A stretch of 64,000 nt of DNA from an uncultured Roseobacter sp. (GTDB lineage: Bacteria; Pseudomonadota; Alphaproteobacteria; Rhodobacterales; Rhodobacteraceae). This document shows, one piece after another, positions 16,974-26,077 of this stretch (position 1 is the stretch's first letter; the number at the start of each line of letters is the position of its first letter). The position numbers were made by a program, and so were the translations under genes. Under the pieces are notes generated by a model. That model was not told where the DNA came from and did not search any database. It saw nothing but the letters and a program-made list of their open reading frames with translations. Where the stretch lies: NCBI RefSeq assembly GCF_947491795.1, contig NZ_CANLKW010000003.1:806001-870000 (forward strand), written 5' to 3'.

Positions 16974-17939
16974 TCAGTTGTTGCTGCGAAACGGGTTTTG
17001 CGCATTGCTCTGGCGGTCACCACAGTCAACAGAGCGTTTGCGTTCCTGCTGTTGCGGCTGAAGCTGCAGCACAACCGCCGGAATAACCCGTGCGACAGGG
17101 CCCAGATCACCGGCATTCCAGGCCGTGGCAATCCGGCTTTTTTCCGTCGGGGTCAGCTGCGCCATCTCGAGCATCAGTTTCATGATCAGCGTTTCACGCA
17201 CATCCCCGAAACCACGCGCCACCAGGTGGAACGCACCAGGGCCGCCGATCACGCAGTCTGCGTAAAACCGGGTGACCCGCTGCTGGGGAGACTCCTCGAA
17301 AGACGGTGCGCCGGCAGAGACCTCGATCGGCAGGCCGTTGACCGTCAGCCCCATGCCCAGCAGGCGTTCGCGTGCCTGAAGGATGGCGGATCCGTCATTG
17401 ATCACACCGTCGCCGGAGATATCGATGATGTAGTCACGCGCAGTGACCGGCAGCGCAGACATGGCTGTTTCTGCCGCCAGCAGCGCGTCGCCCACAGCCG
17501 TGGGCTGCAGATACATCGGATCGTTTGCGCGGTCTGGAATGGCCATGATGTCATCGGCAAACTGAACCATTTCCGCATGGGTCGACATCACCCGGATCGG
17601 CAGATGCACCCGCTGATAGCGCTTGCCGCTCCATTCCATATAGGCGATGGCAACACGCCCCGCCCCGCCCCCCAGCGCCATAGCGGCCACGCGCGGATCG
17701 CGGAGCGCCTGGGCATAGGCCTCGCGCTGAAAGAGCCGTTCTGACGAGCTGATCGAGGACGAAACATCCGCAGCCAGTACCAGCGCGATATCGACCCGGG
17801 TGGGATCATTGATATCTGCCTGGCCCGAGGCATAGCGCAGATGTCCTGCGTCGCGCGCGAAACTCATTGACGTCAGCAGTGTGAAAATCAGTGCCAGCAG
17901 AGCGGTGCCCAACTGACGCGTCGTGCAATTCGTGTACAT
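16974..17939 (-). CDS. Secreted DUF1194 protein (von Willebrand A-like)
   Basis: 321 residues with a signal peptide (LGTALLALIFTLLTSMSFAR). The body begins TRVDIALVLAADVSSSISSS, where DVSSSIS is the DxSxS metal-adhesion motif of VWA folds, and later has DYIIDISGDGVINDGSAILQ and the DUF1194 end FHLVARGFGDVRETLIMKLM. DUF1194 proteins are common in Rhodobacterales and of unknown function, probably periplasmic binding proteins. An AAGGAGG site lies seven bases before the ATG. Convergent with pyrD, ten bases apart. C-terminal tail is rich in Gln. Confidence 0.88.
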   Translation of the reverse strand: MYTNCTTRQLGTALLALIFTLLTSMSFARDAGHLRYASGQADINDPTRVDIALVLAADVSSSISSSERLFQREAYAQALRDPRVAAMALGGGAGRVAIAYMEWSGKRYQRVHLPIRVMSTHAEMVQFADDIMAIPDRANDPMYLQPTAVGDALLAAETAMSALPVTARDYIIDISGDGVINDGSAILQARERLLGMGLTVNGLPIEVSAGAPSFEESPQQRVTRFYADCVIGGPGAFHLVARGFGDVRETLIMKLMLEMAQLTPTEKSRIATAWNAGDLGPVARVIPAVVLQLQPQQQERKRSVDCGDRQSNAQNPFRSNN

Positions 17940-18094
17940 TTGCCGCCTCCTTCAAGGTACGGCCATCTCCCACGTGCATTAAATGCGGTACGGTTTTAGC
18001 AAAAAGGCGTTAACAACTGATTTGCGCCGCGCCCCCCTGTGGAAAAGACCGCAGGACAGTTGCATTTGTGCAAGAACGCAAGGGGGCGCGCCGG

Positions 18095-19426
18095 TCAGTT
18101 TCCGGCCTGTCGCTCCAGCGCCGGGTAGCGCAGACCCAGCGTGATGCCCCGCGCGACAAAGGAGATCAGCAGCGCCAGCCAGAGCCCGTGGTTGCCCAGC
18201 ACAGGCAGCAGGATGAGGATCGCCGCCCAGTAAATCACAAAGCTGAGCGCCATCATGTTGCGCATATCGCGGCTGCGGGTGGCCCCGATGAATATCCCGT
18301 CCAGCATCCAGGCTGCACAGCCCAGAAACGGCGCGGCGACCATATAGGGCAGAAAGACCCGCGCGGTGTCCTGCACATCTGTATCCTTGGCCATCAGGTC
18401 GATGATCCAACCGCCGGACAGGGCAAAGGCCAGGCCCATGCTGACGCAGATGACCAGGCCCCAGGTCGACGTCACGAGCGCCGAACGGCGCACATAGGAC
18501 CTGTCACCGCGCCCGATGGCCCGTGCGATCAGGGTTTCTGCCGCAAAGGCAAAGCCATCCATCGCATAGGCGGTGATATACATGAACTGGATGAGGACCT
18601 CGTTCGCGGCCAGGGTCACATCACCGAACCGCGCGCCAAGAAAGACAAAAGACGAAAAGATGATCATCAGCATGGCAGAGCGCAGCAGGATATCGGTGTT
18701 CAGCAGCGCCATGCGGATCAGTTTGGCCCGGTCAAAGATGCGCGGCCAGTCGCGCCAGTCGGGCCGCGAAAAGGCGCTGCGGCAGAACCACAGCCCCAGG
18801 CCCGCACCCGTCAGCTCGGCGATCACCGTGGCCGAAGCTACACCCGCAACACCCCAGTCAAAGACCAGCACAAAGAGCAGATCGAGCAGGATATTGACCC
18901 CGTTCATCACCAGCTGGACCCAGAAAACACCCGCGGTTTTCTCCATCGCCACCAGCCAGCCGGTCAGCGCGTAGACGGCAATGGCGGCCGGCGCCGTCCA
19001 GATGCGGATGCTGAGGTAGGTGCGCGCCAGGCTCTCGACCTCGTCACTGGCCGGTGCGAGCGTCAGGGCCCCCCAGAAGATCAGTGGTTGCAGCACGATG
19101 AGCGCCAGCCCGCCCGCCCCCGCCACCAGCAGGGCGCGCGTGAGCCAGGCAGAGACCTCTGCACTGTCGCCGGCCCCGTCCGCCTGGCCCACCAGCCCGA
19201 CCGTGCCCATGCGCAGAAAGCCAAAGATCCAGTAGACGGTCGAGAGGATTATCGCGCCCAGACCCACGGCCCCGATGGGAGCGGCCTCGCCCATCTGGCC
19301 CACGACGCCCACGTCGACCGCGCCGAGGATCGGCACGGTGGCATTTGACAGCACGATGGGCAGGGCGATTTTCAGAACCCGGCGGTGACTGACCGCGGCC
19401 TTTGCCTGAGCGGCGGTGTCAGTCAC
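18095..19426 (-). CDS. MATE-family multidrug/cation exporter
   Basis: 443 residues with twelve predicted membrane helices in two similar halves. N-terminal ISHRRVLKIALPIVLSNATV style sequence and the VDVGVVGQMGEAAPIGAVGL segment are typical of DinF-type MATE proteins, which export drugs or metabolites by sodium or proton antiport. The start is GTG at 19426, overlapping the upstream thioesterase by eight bases. It forms a three-gene operon with two hotdog-fold thioesterases; the exported substrate is unknown. Downstream a TTGCA-CAAA-TGCAA inverted repeat is present but has no T-run. Confidence 0.92.
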   Translation of the reverse strand: MTDTAAQAKAAVSHRRVLKIALPIVLSNATVPILGAVDVGVVGQMGEAAPIGAVGLGAIILSTVYWIFGFLRMGTVGLVGQADGAGDSAEVSAWLTRALLVAGAGGLALIVLQPLIFWGALTLAPASDEVESLARTYLSIRIWTAPAAIAVYALTGWLVAMEKTAGVFWVQLVMNGVNILLDLLFVLVFDWGVAGVASATVIAELTGAGLGLWFCRSAFSRPDWRDWPRIFDRAKLIRMALLNTDILLRSAMLMIIFSSFVFLGARFGDVTLAANEVLIQFMYITAYAMDGFAFAAETLIARAIGRGDRSYVRRSALVTSTWGLVICVSMGLAFALSGGWIIDLMAKDTDVQDTARVFLPYMVAAPFLGCAAWMLDGIFIGATRSRDMRNMMALSFVIYWAAILILLPVLGNHGLWLALLISFVARGITLGLRYPALERQAGN

Positions 19427-19934
19427 GCGGCTGTGGCATCAGAAAATGGCCGGTGGCCTGGGCAAAGAGGCGGTCGCGGTTGTCTTGCCAGGCCTCGACA
19501 TGCACGCTGGCATAGCGGCGGCCCGAGCGAATGATACGCGCGCGGGCATAGGCATCACGCGGCAGGCCGGATCGCAGGTAATCGGTTGAAATATCGATTG
19601 TTTTTGGCAACCTCGGCAGGCCGTCGGTCTCGAGCCCCGAGGCATCGATTGCGCCGGATTCCACATCCTCCCACAGATAGGTCCAGCTCAGCGTGATGAT
19701 CGCCGTGACCTCCAGAAAGGCGGCTGTGACACCGCCGTGGATGGCGGGCAGCATCGGATTGCCGATCAGTTTCTGGTCAAAGGGCAGGATGCCGGTCAGT
19801 TCATCGCCCCGGCGCTCGAACCGGATGCCGAGAAACTGGATATACGGCACGCCGTCCACCAGCGCGCGCAGCGTCGCATCGCGGCGCTGTTTGATCACCT
19901 GGACGGGTTCGGGCGGGCGGCGGGGGGATTTCAT
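19419..19934 (-). CDS. PaaI-family hotdog thioesterase (1)
   Basis: 171 residues. The hotdog fold is indicated by the central helix region PMLPAIHGGVTAAFLEVTAI, with the HGG motif used by PaaI-type enzymes, and later IDISTDYLRSGLPRDAYARA. It probably hydrolyses aryl- or acyl-CoA thioesters. The ATG overlaps the stop of the second thioesterase (ATGA) and its own stop lies within the MATE gene. Tandem non-identical thioesterases of this kind may form a heteromeric enzyme; the substrate is unknown. Confidence 0.85.
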   Translation of the reverse strand: MKSPRRPPEPVQVIKQRRDATLRALVDGVPYIQFLGIRFERRGDELTGILPFDQKLIGNPMLPAIHGGVTAAFLEVTAIITLSWTYLWEDVESGAIDASGLETDGLPRLPKTIDISTDYLRSGLPRDAYARARIIRSGRRYASVHVEAWQDNRDRLFAQATGHFLMPQPRD

Positions 19935-20353
19935 CGGCTGCCCTCCACGGTAAAGGCACCGGTTGCCGCTGCGACCGGGTTGTCCGCATCTTCGTCCGTG
20001 GCTGTGGCGCGCACAAAGGCGACCGACCGCGTGACGTGATAGCAGGTGGCGCGTGCTGTGATCCGCTGACCGGGTTTTGCCGCGCGCATATAGTCGATGC
20101 GCAGGTCAATGGTCGCTGTACCGCCCGGGTTGGCCGGATGGCTCATAACCGCGGCCCCGCAACAGGTATCCATCAGGGCCGACACAGCCCCCCCGTGGAT
20201 CACACCGGTTTCCGGATCGCCCACAAGACGGCTGTCATAGGGCATTTCGATAACCGCCACGCCATCGCTCAGTTCGGTCAGCTGCATGCCGAGCGCCCTG
20301 CTGTGGGGAATCGCCTCGATGAACTGACGGGCGATTTCTGTCTTTGATGCCAT
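19931..20353 (-). CDS. PaaI-family hotdog thioesterase (2)
   Basis: 140 residues. Contains the PaaI signature GDPETGVIHGGAVSALMDTC and the second strand pattern TATIDLRIDYMRAAKPGQRI. First gene of the thioesterase-thioesterase-MATE operon, divergent from a MerR regulator whose start is 130 bases away. That regulator may control it. CoA thioester hydrolysis is expected from the family; the acyl group is not known. Confidence 0.87.
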   Translation of the reverse strand: MASKTEIARQFIEAIPHSRALGMQLTELSDGVAVIEMPYDSRLVGDPETGVIHGGAVSALMDTCCGAAVMSHPANPGGTATIDLRIDYMRAAKPGQRITARATCYHVTRSVAFVRATATDEDADNPVAAATGAFTVEGSR

Positions 20354-20483
20354 GATTTACCTGCTCTGTTCCGGCCGCCGCGCGGCCCCTGCCCCTTTAT
20401 CAGCGCAGACATACACCAGGATCAAGAGCAGGAGTTGCGCTTGGCTGAAACGCGGCCTACGTTTGGCGTGGGAGAGAGAAAAG

Positions 20484-20855
20484 ATGACATCAGATCGTCT
20501 CACGTTCAAAGAGATGTGCGCGGCCTTCGACGTGACGCCCCGCACCCTCAGATACTATGAGTATATAGAGCTGTTGCAGCCGGACCGCGAAGGCCGGTCA
20601 CGCTTTTACGGACCCCGCGAAAGGGCCCGGATGAAGCTGATCCTGCGCGGGCGGAAATTCGGCTTTCAGCTCGAAGATATCCGCCAGTGGCTGCTGATTT
20701 ACGAGAATGAGGGCAACGAGGCGCAGATGCGCGCCTGGATTGACCTTGCCGATCAGCAGCTTGGACAACTGGCAGAGGACAAGGCCCAGCTGGAAGAGGC
20801 CATGGCCGAGTTGCAGAAACTGCGCGACACCACAGAAGCCTCGCTCAACCAGTAA
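20484..20855 (+). CDS. MerR-family regulator (1)
   Basis: 123 residues from the ATG at 20484. The MerR winged helix-turn-helix occupies residues about 5-72 (TFKEMCAAFDVTPRTLRYYE and RFYGPRERARMKLILRGRKF), followed by a coiled-coil dimerisation helix (residues 85-118). There is no large effector domain or cysteine cluster, unlike metal-sensing MerR proteins. It is closely similar to the MerR protein at 22139, so the two are paralogues. Likely targets are the divergent thioesterase operon or the fatty-acid genes downstream. Confidence 0.9.
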   Translation: MTSDRLTFKEMCAAFDVTPRTLRYYEYIELLQPDREGRSRFYGPRERARMKLILRGRKFGFQLEDIRQWLLIYENEGNEAQMRAWIDLADQQLGQLAEDKAQLEEAMAELQKLRDTTEASLNQ

Positions 20856-21090
20856 CCGCGTCACCCGCGTCGCTTTTTTCGACGGCCTGCGACAGACGCT
20901 CCAGGGCTGCTGCCATCAGGATCAACTGGGCCACCAGCTCTCCCGGCTGATACCCGGCCAGCTCGTAGGCCGCCGTTTCGGTCAGGCGCGCGGCCCGGCG
21001 CAGCTTTTGCACAGGCGTTTCGGTTTCCGACAGGTCTGTGCCGTCGGGCTGACCGGGAGATCCGGCATTTGTGCCGGAGATATTGTTCAT
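20845..21090 (-). CDS. Hypothetical protein, 81-83 residues
   Basis: Not recognised. A small soluble frame with an acidic N-terminus and a helical central part (KLRRAARLTETAAYELAGYQ, ELVAQLILMAAALERLSQAV). ATG codons at 21090 and 21096 are both possible. Its stop lies inside the end of the MerR gene on the other strand (11-base overlap). The amphipathic helices argue for a real small protein, but no ribosome site stands out. Confidence 0.5.
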   Translation of the reverse strand: MNNISGTNAGSPGQPDGTDLSETETPVQKLRRAARLTETAAYELAGYQPGELVAQLILMAAALERLSQAVEKSDAGDAVTG

Positions 21091-21182
21091 GGGCATTGCA
21101 TCACTCGCTCAAAATACTGATGCGGTCTCATAAAAGCTGTGGCTCGATACGTCTGTCACGCACCTGCGCGACAAACACAGTG

Positions 21183-21929
21183 TCAGACCACCTGCCCGCC
21201 GTGAAAGTGCAACAGCCCTGATCCCAGCCCCCGGATGGCGGCTGTGGTGCGGTCGTTGACCTCCAGCTTTTCAAAGATGCGCCGCGTCAGGGTGTCGACA
21301 CTGTGCCGCGAGATGCCGAGGATTTCGGCGATGACAGAAGTGCTCTTGCCCCGCGCGATCCACCGCAGAACCTCATGTTCACGCGGTGACAGGGTCTCGG
21401 CGCTGGCATGCGCACTCTCGGTCAGTTCACAGTAGCGCAGATGGGCAATCTGTGCGGCGCATTGCAGCTCGAACACCATGCCGGGGGCCAGTTCGGGCCG
21501 CTGGCGGCCAAACCCCATACCGACATAGGCATTGCGCATGTTGGGCCCGTGCACGCGCATCGCAACACCGTCGCCCAGGCCGGAACCAAGCAGCGTCTGC
21601 ATATATGCCTCACCCTGTTCGCTCAGCCGGGTCAGTGCGGGCGCTTCGCTCCAGAAAAACGGGCGCGCAATCATGCCGGTCAGTTCCGGGATCGGGTCAA
21701 TCAGGTGCAGTTCGGTTTCGATGTACTGGCACACCCAGCGCTCCGGAAACCCTTCGGTGACAATGCCCAGCGGCTGACTTGAAGGCGCATCCGCATGGTC
21801 GCTGTGATAGCTGACCATTTCGATGCCGCGTACCTGCAGAAAGTGCAGGGTATGATGCCACAGCACGGACACCCTGTCCGTTTCGCGGCACAGCAACACA
21901 AACGCGTTCAGAGACCCCTCGCCGGACAC
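21183..21929 (-). CDS. LuxR-family regulator with autoinducer-binding domain (orphan)
   Basis: 248 residues from a GTG at 21929 preceded by GGGGAA. N-terminal autoinducer-binding domain (about 20-160) keeps residues that contact acyl-homoserine lactone in TraR/LuxR: Y41, W65, Y69, D78-P79 and W93. The C-terminal GerE helix-turn-helix begins LSPREHEVLRWIARGKSTSV and ends FEKLEVNDRTTAAIRG. No luxI synthase gene is in the window, so it is a LuxR solo here. It is divergent from the MerR/acyl-CoA dehydrogenase genes, with 209 bases between. Confidence 0.9.
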   Translation of the reverse strand: MSGEGSLNAFVLLCRETDRVSVLWHHTLHFLQVRGIEMVSYHSDHADAPSSQPLGIVTEGFPERWVCQYIETELHLIDPIPELTGMIARPFFWSEAPALTRLSEQGEAYMQTLLGSGLGDGVAMRVHGPNMRNAYVGMGFGRQRPELAPGMVFELQCAAQIAHLRYCELTESAHASAETLSPREHEVLRWIARGKSTSVIAEILGISRHSVDTLTRRIFEKLEVNDRTTAAIRGLGSGLLHFHGGQVV

Positions 21930-22055
21930 TGCTTTCCCCCATCATGATCCGCTGCGCGAATCCCCTGCATGATCTCAGCACAAATCCCGCAACCGGCAAA
22001 GACCGGCCGAAAACAGCCTGCCGTAAAGTCCGCTTTCAAAGTGACGCAACGTTCG

Positions 22056-22069
22056 GGTTACGTAAACGT
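22056..22069. promoter_or_regulatory. Imperfect ACGT palindrome, candidate MerR operator
   Basis: An imperfect inverted repeat around TTACGT-AA-ACGTGA lies 70 bases upstream of the second MerR gene, in the region shared with the divergent luxR gene. ACGT-containing palindromes are the kind of site reported for LiuR-type MerR regulators of branched-chain and fatty-acid catabolism. Binding is inferred. Confidence 0.4.
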
Positions 22070-22138
22070 GAGCCGATGTTGTAGCAGATATTCCACCGAC
22101 TATCTGAGGCGTATTCCGTCGCCACGAGAGAAAAGCAT

Positions 22139-22540
22139 ATGCCTGAAACATATATGACCATCCGCCAGATGTGTGACGCCTTTGATGTCACGCCGCGCAC
22201 GTTGCGGTTTTACGAATCCAAAGAGCTTCTTTTCCCGCTCCGCGAGGGCCAGAAACGTCTTTTCACGCGCCGTGACCGCGCGCGGCTCAAACTCATCCTG
22301 CGTGGCAAACGCTTTGGGTTCAGCCTGGAGGAAATCCGTCAGCTGCTGGATCTTTACGACGCAGGCGACCAGCAGCGCACCCAGATGATGGCAACATTTG
22401 ACGTGGCGCAGCGCCGGCTGTCCAGCCTTGTCGAGCAGCGTGACGCGCTCAATGACGCAATCGACGAGCTGCGCGACCAGCTGAAATGGGGCGAGCAGAT
22501 GCTTGCTTCGATGAACAAGGCCCCCCGGGCCGCAGAATAA
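22139..22540 (+). CDS. MerR-family regulator (2), probable regulator of fatty-acid oxidation
   Basis: 133 residues. The helix-turn-helix (TIRQMCDAFDVTPRTLRFYE, KRLFTRRDRARLKLILRGKR) and C-terminal coiled coil are like those of the MerR paralogue 1.3 kb upstream. It is 36 bases from the acyl-CoA dehydrogenase gene and probably in the same transcript. Autoregulated MerR-type repressors in front of acyl-CoA dehydrogenase genes are known from LiuR systems, so control of the block up to 31.1 kb is a reasonable inference. An alternative ATG is at 22154. Confidence 0.9.
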   Translation: MPETYMTIRQMCDAFDVTPRTLRFYESKELLFPLREGQKRLFTRRDRARLKLILRGKRFGFSLEEIRQLLDLYDAGDQQRTQMMATFDVAQRRLSSLVEQRDALNDAIDELRDQLKWGEQMLASMNKAPRAAE

Positions 22541-22576
22541 CCAACACACGACCGATTTCGTATCAGGGAGAAACCG

Positions 22577-24358
22577 ATGCCCAGCTATACCCCGCCCACC
22601 AAAGACATGCAGTTTGTGCTGCATGATGTGCTGAATGTCACCGGCCAGGACATCCCGGGCTATGACGAGCTTGAGGCTGATTTCACATCGGCCATCCTGG
22701 AAGAAGCCGGCAAGCTGACCGCGGGCGTTCTGGCCCCGCTGAATGTTGTGGGCGACGCCGAAGGCTGCCGCCTGGAGAACGGTGTTGTCCGCACGCCCAC
22801 CGGGTTCAAAGCGGCCTTTGATCAGGTGAAAGAGGGCGGCTGGCCCGGTCTGGACATGCCCGAAGAGTTTGGCGGTCAGAACATGCCCTATGTGCTGGGC
22901 ACTGCCGTGGGCGAGATGTTTTCCTCGGCCAATATGGCCTTTACGATGTACCAGGGCCTGACCCATGGCGCGGCCTCGGCGATCCTGGCGCACGGCAGCC
23001 AGGCACAGAAAGAAACATATCTGCCAAAGATGGTTGCCTGTGACTGGACCGGCACGATGAACCTGACCGAGCCCCATTGTGGCACTGATCTGGGTCTGAT
23101 GCGCACCAAAGCCGAACCGCAGGACGACGGCAGCTACAAAATCACCGGGCAGAAGATCTTTATCTCCGCCGGTGAGCACGACATGTCCGACAATATTGTT
23201 CACCTGGTGCTGGCCAAGATCACCGGTGCGCCAGAGGGCATCAAGGGTGTATCGCTCTTCATTGTACCGAAATTCATGGTCAATGACGATGGCAGCCTGG
23301 GCGCGCGCAACGATCTGGCCGTGGGCAAGATCGAAGAGAAAATGGGCATCCACGGCAACTCGACCTGCGTGATGAATTATGACGGTGCCACCGGCTTTCT
23401 GCTGGGCGAAGAGCACAAGGGCATGCGCGCGATGTTCACCATGATGAACGAAGCGCGTATCGGCGTCGGCATGCAGGGTCTCAGCCAGGCCGAGGTCGCC
23501 TATCAGAACGCCCTGGAATATGCCAAGGACCGCCTGCAGGGCCGCGATGTGACCGGCACAAAAAATCCCGATGGCCCGGCTGATCCGCTGATCGTGCATC
23601 CCGACATCCGCCGCTCGCTGATGGACCAGAAAAGCTTTGCCGAAGGCGGGCGCGCGTTTCTCCTCTGGGCCTCTACGCTGATCGACGCCTCGCACCGTGG
23701 CAAGGACGCGGATGCCGATGGTCTGGTCTCCCTGCTGACCCCGGTGATTAAAGGGTTCCTGACCGATCAGGGCTACGACATGACCATCAAGGCGCAGCAG
23801 GTCTATGGCGGACACGGCTACATCGAGGAATGGGGCATGTCGCAATATACCCGCGACGCCCGGATCGCGATGATCTATGAAGGTGCGAACGGCGTTCAGG
23901 CGCTGGATCTTGTGGGCCGGAAACTGGCCCAGGACGGCGGCAAGCACGTGATGGCTTTCTTTGATCTGGTGAAGTCTTTCATCAAGGACAACGCGGGACA
24001 GGACGCAGATTTTGACGCTCAGTTCCTCGAGCCCCTCAAGGCTGCGAGCAAGGATCTGCAGGCCGCAGGTATGTACTTCATGCAGAATGGCATGAAAAAC
24101 CCCAACAATGCGCTGTCTGGTTCTTACGACTTCATGCACCTCTTTGGTCACGTGTGCCTTGGCCTGATGTGGGCGAAAATGGGCAAATCAGCACGCGACG
24201 CTCTGGCTGCCGGTGCATCCGACGTGGCGTTCTACGAGACAAAGCTGCATACGGGCCGGTACTATATGGCACGCCAGCTGCCCGGCACCGCCCTGCACCT
24301 GTCGCGCATCCAGTCGGGTGCGGACACGGTCATGGCGCTGGATGCGGCCAACTTCTGA
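22577..24358 (+). CDS. Acyl-CoA dehydrogenase, long form (fatty-acid beta-oxidation)
   Basis: 593 residues, the long acyl-CoA dehydrogenase class with an extra C-terminal domain. N-terminal [20 protein letters not shown] is typical of the class. FAD-binding segment [20 protein letters not shown], and the region with the catalytic Glu near [20 protein letters not shown]. It introduces the trans-2 double bond in acyl-CoA, passing electrons to ETF. A GGGAG site precedes the ATG. Downstream genes supply the later steps. Chain-length preference cannot be judged. Confidence 0.93.
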   Translation: MPSYTPPTKDMQFVLHDVLNVTGQDIPGYDELEADFTSAILEEAGKLTAGVLAPLNVVGDAEGCRLENGVVRTPTGFKAAFDQVKEGGWPGLDMPEEFGGQNMPYVLGTAVGEMFSSANMAFTMYQGLTHGAASAILAHGSQAQKETYLPKMVACDWTGTMNLTEPHCGTDLGLMRTKAEPQDDGSYKITGQKIFISAGEHDMSDNIVHLVLAKITGAPEGIKGVSLFIVPKFMVNDDGSLGARNDLAVGKIEEKMGIHGNSTCVMNYDGATGFLLGEEHKGMRAMFTMMNEARIGVGMQGLSQAEVAYQNALEYAKDRLQGRDVTGTKNPDGPADPLIVHPDIRRSLMDQKSFAEGGRAFLLWASTLIDASHRGKDADADGLVSLLTPVIKGFLTDQGYDMTIKAQQVYGGHGYIEEWGMSQYTRDARIAMIYEGANGVQALDLVGRKLAQDGGKHVMAFFDLVKSFIKDNAGQDADFDAQFLEPLKAASKDLQAAGMYFMQNGMKNPNNALSGSYDFMHLFGHVCLGLMWAKMGKSARDALAAGASDVAFYETKLHTGRYYMARQLPGTALHLSRIQSGADTVMALDAANF

Positions 24359-24410
24359 GGCGGGGCGCGGGCAAGACCCGCGCCTGTGCCAGACGTTCTG
24401 AGGAGCCCGG

Positions 24411-24623
24411 ATGCCAAAACGTTTCCGCCTGACCCGCCGTTTTCCGGTCGCCATGACAGAAGACGGGTACCGCAGGCTGAAACGTCTCGCCAAACAGGCC
24501 GGGCTGGACGAAGGTGAAGCGTTGTCGTTTCTTTTCGAGAACTTCGACAGCGTGATTGACGCGGAGAGCTTTGGCCACCGGCTGCGGCTCTCTAATGCAG
24601 AACTTGACGCGCGCAGGCGCTGA
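24411..24623 (+). CDS. Small conserved-looking hypothetical protein, 70 residues
   Basis: Not recognised. GAGGAG lies six bases before the ATG, a strong ribosome site, and the frame sits neatly between two acyl-CoA dehydrogenase genes. N-terminal [20 protein letters not shown] is basic with the beta-strand/helix rhythm of ribbon-helix-helix proteins; the rest is helical and acidic. It could be a small DNA-binding or enzyme-associated protein. It overlaps no other convincing frame. Confidence 0.65.
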   Translation: MPKRFRLTRRFPVAMTEDGYRRLKRLAKQAGLDEGEALSFLFENFDSVIDAESFGHRLRLSNAELDARRR

Positions 24624-24651
24624 TCTGACGGACAGAGCCCGGGGGAGCACC

Positions 24652-25800
24652 ATGAATACCAGCCCATCTGCCTGGATGACCGACGAACACCGCATGATTG
24701 CGGAGATGACGGCACAGTTTATCACCAATGAATGGGCGCCGCGTTTCGAGACCTGGCGCAAACAGGGCGAGATGGACCGCAGCACCTGGAGCGAAGCGGG
24801 CGCACTCGGGCTGCTGTGCCCCTCGGTGCCCGAGGAATACGGCGGCGCGGGCGGTGATTTCGGACATGAGGCCGCCATCCTGATCGAGGCCAGCCGCGCC
24901 AATCTGGCAAGCTGGGGACATGGCATTCATTCCGGCATCGTGGCCCACTACGTGCTGGCCTATGGCACCGAGGACCAGAAAAAACGCTGGCTGCCAAAAA
25001 TGGCGTCGGGCGAACTGGTGGGTGCGCTGGCCATGACCGAACCCTCAACCGGCTCGGATGTCCAGCGCATCCGGACCCGCGCACTGAAGGACGGAAACGC
25101 ATACAAGCTTTCAGGGCAGAAAACCTTTATCACCAACGGGCAGCATGCCAGTCTGATCATCGTCGCGGCCAAAACCGACCCCTCCGAAGGGTCCAAGGGT
25201 GTCTCGCTGGTAGTTGTCGAAACAGATGGAGCTGACGGGTTCAAACGGGGGCGCAATCTGGACAAGGTCGGACTGCACGCGGCCGACACATCTGAGCTTT
25301 TCTTTGACGAGGTGGAAATCCCGCCCGAAAATATTCTGGGCGGCTCCGAAGGCCAGGGTTTTTACCAGATGATGCAGCAGCTGCCACAGGAACGCCTGAT
25401 CATTGCCTGTGGCGCTGTCGGCGCCATGGAAGGTGCCGTGGCGCGGACAATCGAATATTGCAAAGAACGCGAAGCCTTTGGCGGACCGCTCACGCAGTTT
25501 CAGAACACCCGTTTCAAACTGGCTGAGTGCAAAACCAAAGCAGCCGTATCCCGGGCCTTTCTGGATGAATGCATGGCCGAGCACCTTCAGGGCGCGCTGA
25601 CCGTGGAAAAGGCCGCGATGGCCAAATACTGGCTGACTGATACCCAGGGCGAGGTACTGGACGAATGCGTTCAGCTGCACGGCGGTTATGGTTTCATGCA
25701 GGAATACGCCGTCGCGGAAATGTGGGCTGACGCGCGGGTGCAACGCATCTACGGTGGGACCAACGAGATTATGAAAGAGCTGATCGGGAGGTCACTGTGA
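24652..25800 (+). CDS. Acyl-CoA dehydrogenase, short form
   Basis: 382 residues from the ATG at 24652, preceded by GGGGGAG. FAD-contact segment [20 protein letters not shown]; substrate and flavin region [20 protein letters not shown]; the C-terminal [18 protein letters not shown] closes the fold. It resembles short/branched-chain or IVD-like dehydrogenases of standard length. Co-directional with the long dehydrogenase, so both likely act in the same fatty-acid pathway on different chain lengths. Confidence 0.93.
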   Translation: MNTSPSAWMTDEHRMIAEMTAQFITNEWAPRFETWRKQGEMDRSTWSEAGALGLLCPSVPEEYGGAGGDFGHEAAILIEASRANLASWGHGIHSGIVAHYVLAYGTEDQKKRWLPKMASGELVGALAMTEPSTGSDVQRIRTRALKDGNAYKLSGQKTFITNGQHASLIIVAAKTDPSEGSKGVSLVVVETDGADGFKRGRNLDKVGLHAADTSELFFDEVEIPPENILGGSEGQGFYQMMQQLPQERLIIACGAVGAMEGAVARTIEYCKEREAFGGPLTQFQNTRFKLAECKTKAAVSRAFLDECMAEHLQGALTVEKAAMAKYWLTDTQGEVLDECVQLHGGYGFMQEYAVAEMWADARVQRIYGGTNEIMKELIGRSL

Positions 25801-25847
25801 AAGCACGCAGGTCAGCACTTTGGGAAACCGGCGGCAGCCTCCGGCGG

Positions 25848-26052
25848 GAGTATTTTCAGAAAGGTGAAGACGCGAAGACACTTCAGCCTCTGGGCGTTGG
25901 CCATCCCGGCCGAAGCGCCTTCACCCTTCACGGTCATCGGCTCTCCAGCCTGTACCGTGAACAGAATTTGCCCGCATCAGGGTTAACAAATCGTTCAGGG
26001 CGGTGCGGAATGCCGCTTCACCCTTCCAAAAATACTCAGATACCGGCCTGAC
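25848..26052. repeat. Inverted-repeat intergenic element
   Basis: The 277 bases between the acyl-CoA dehydrogenase and GST genes hold an inverted repeat: GAGTATTTTCAGAAAGGTGA (from about 25850) and, on the other strand, GAGTATTTTTGGAAGGGTGA (about 26017-26040). Arms are about 25 bases, roughly 80% identical. GAGTATTTTT-type elements of this kind follow many genes in Rhodobacterales, but here two face each other. An 84-codon frame across it (25797-26051) has no other support. Confidence 0.5.
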
Positions 26053-26077
26053 AGCCCGCTCAGAAGGACGCCATTTT

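Noticed and set aside
22100..24151. 683-codon minus-strand frame
   Set aside because: Covers the MerR and acyl-CoA dehydrogenase genes in antisense; composition is that of a shadow.
25797..26051. 84-codon frame overlapping the acyl-CoA dehydrogenase stop
   Set aside because: It runs through an inverted-repeat intergenic element, has no ribosome site and no family features.
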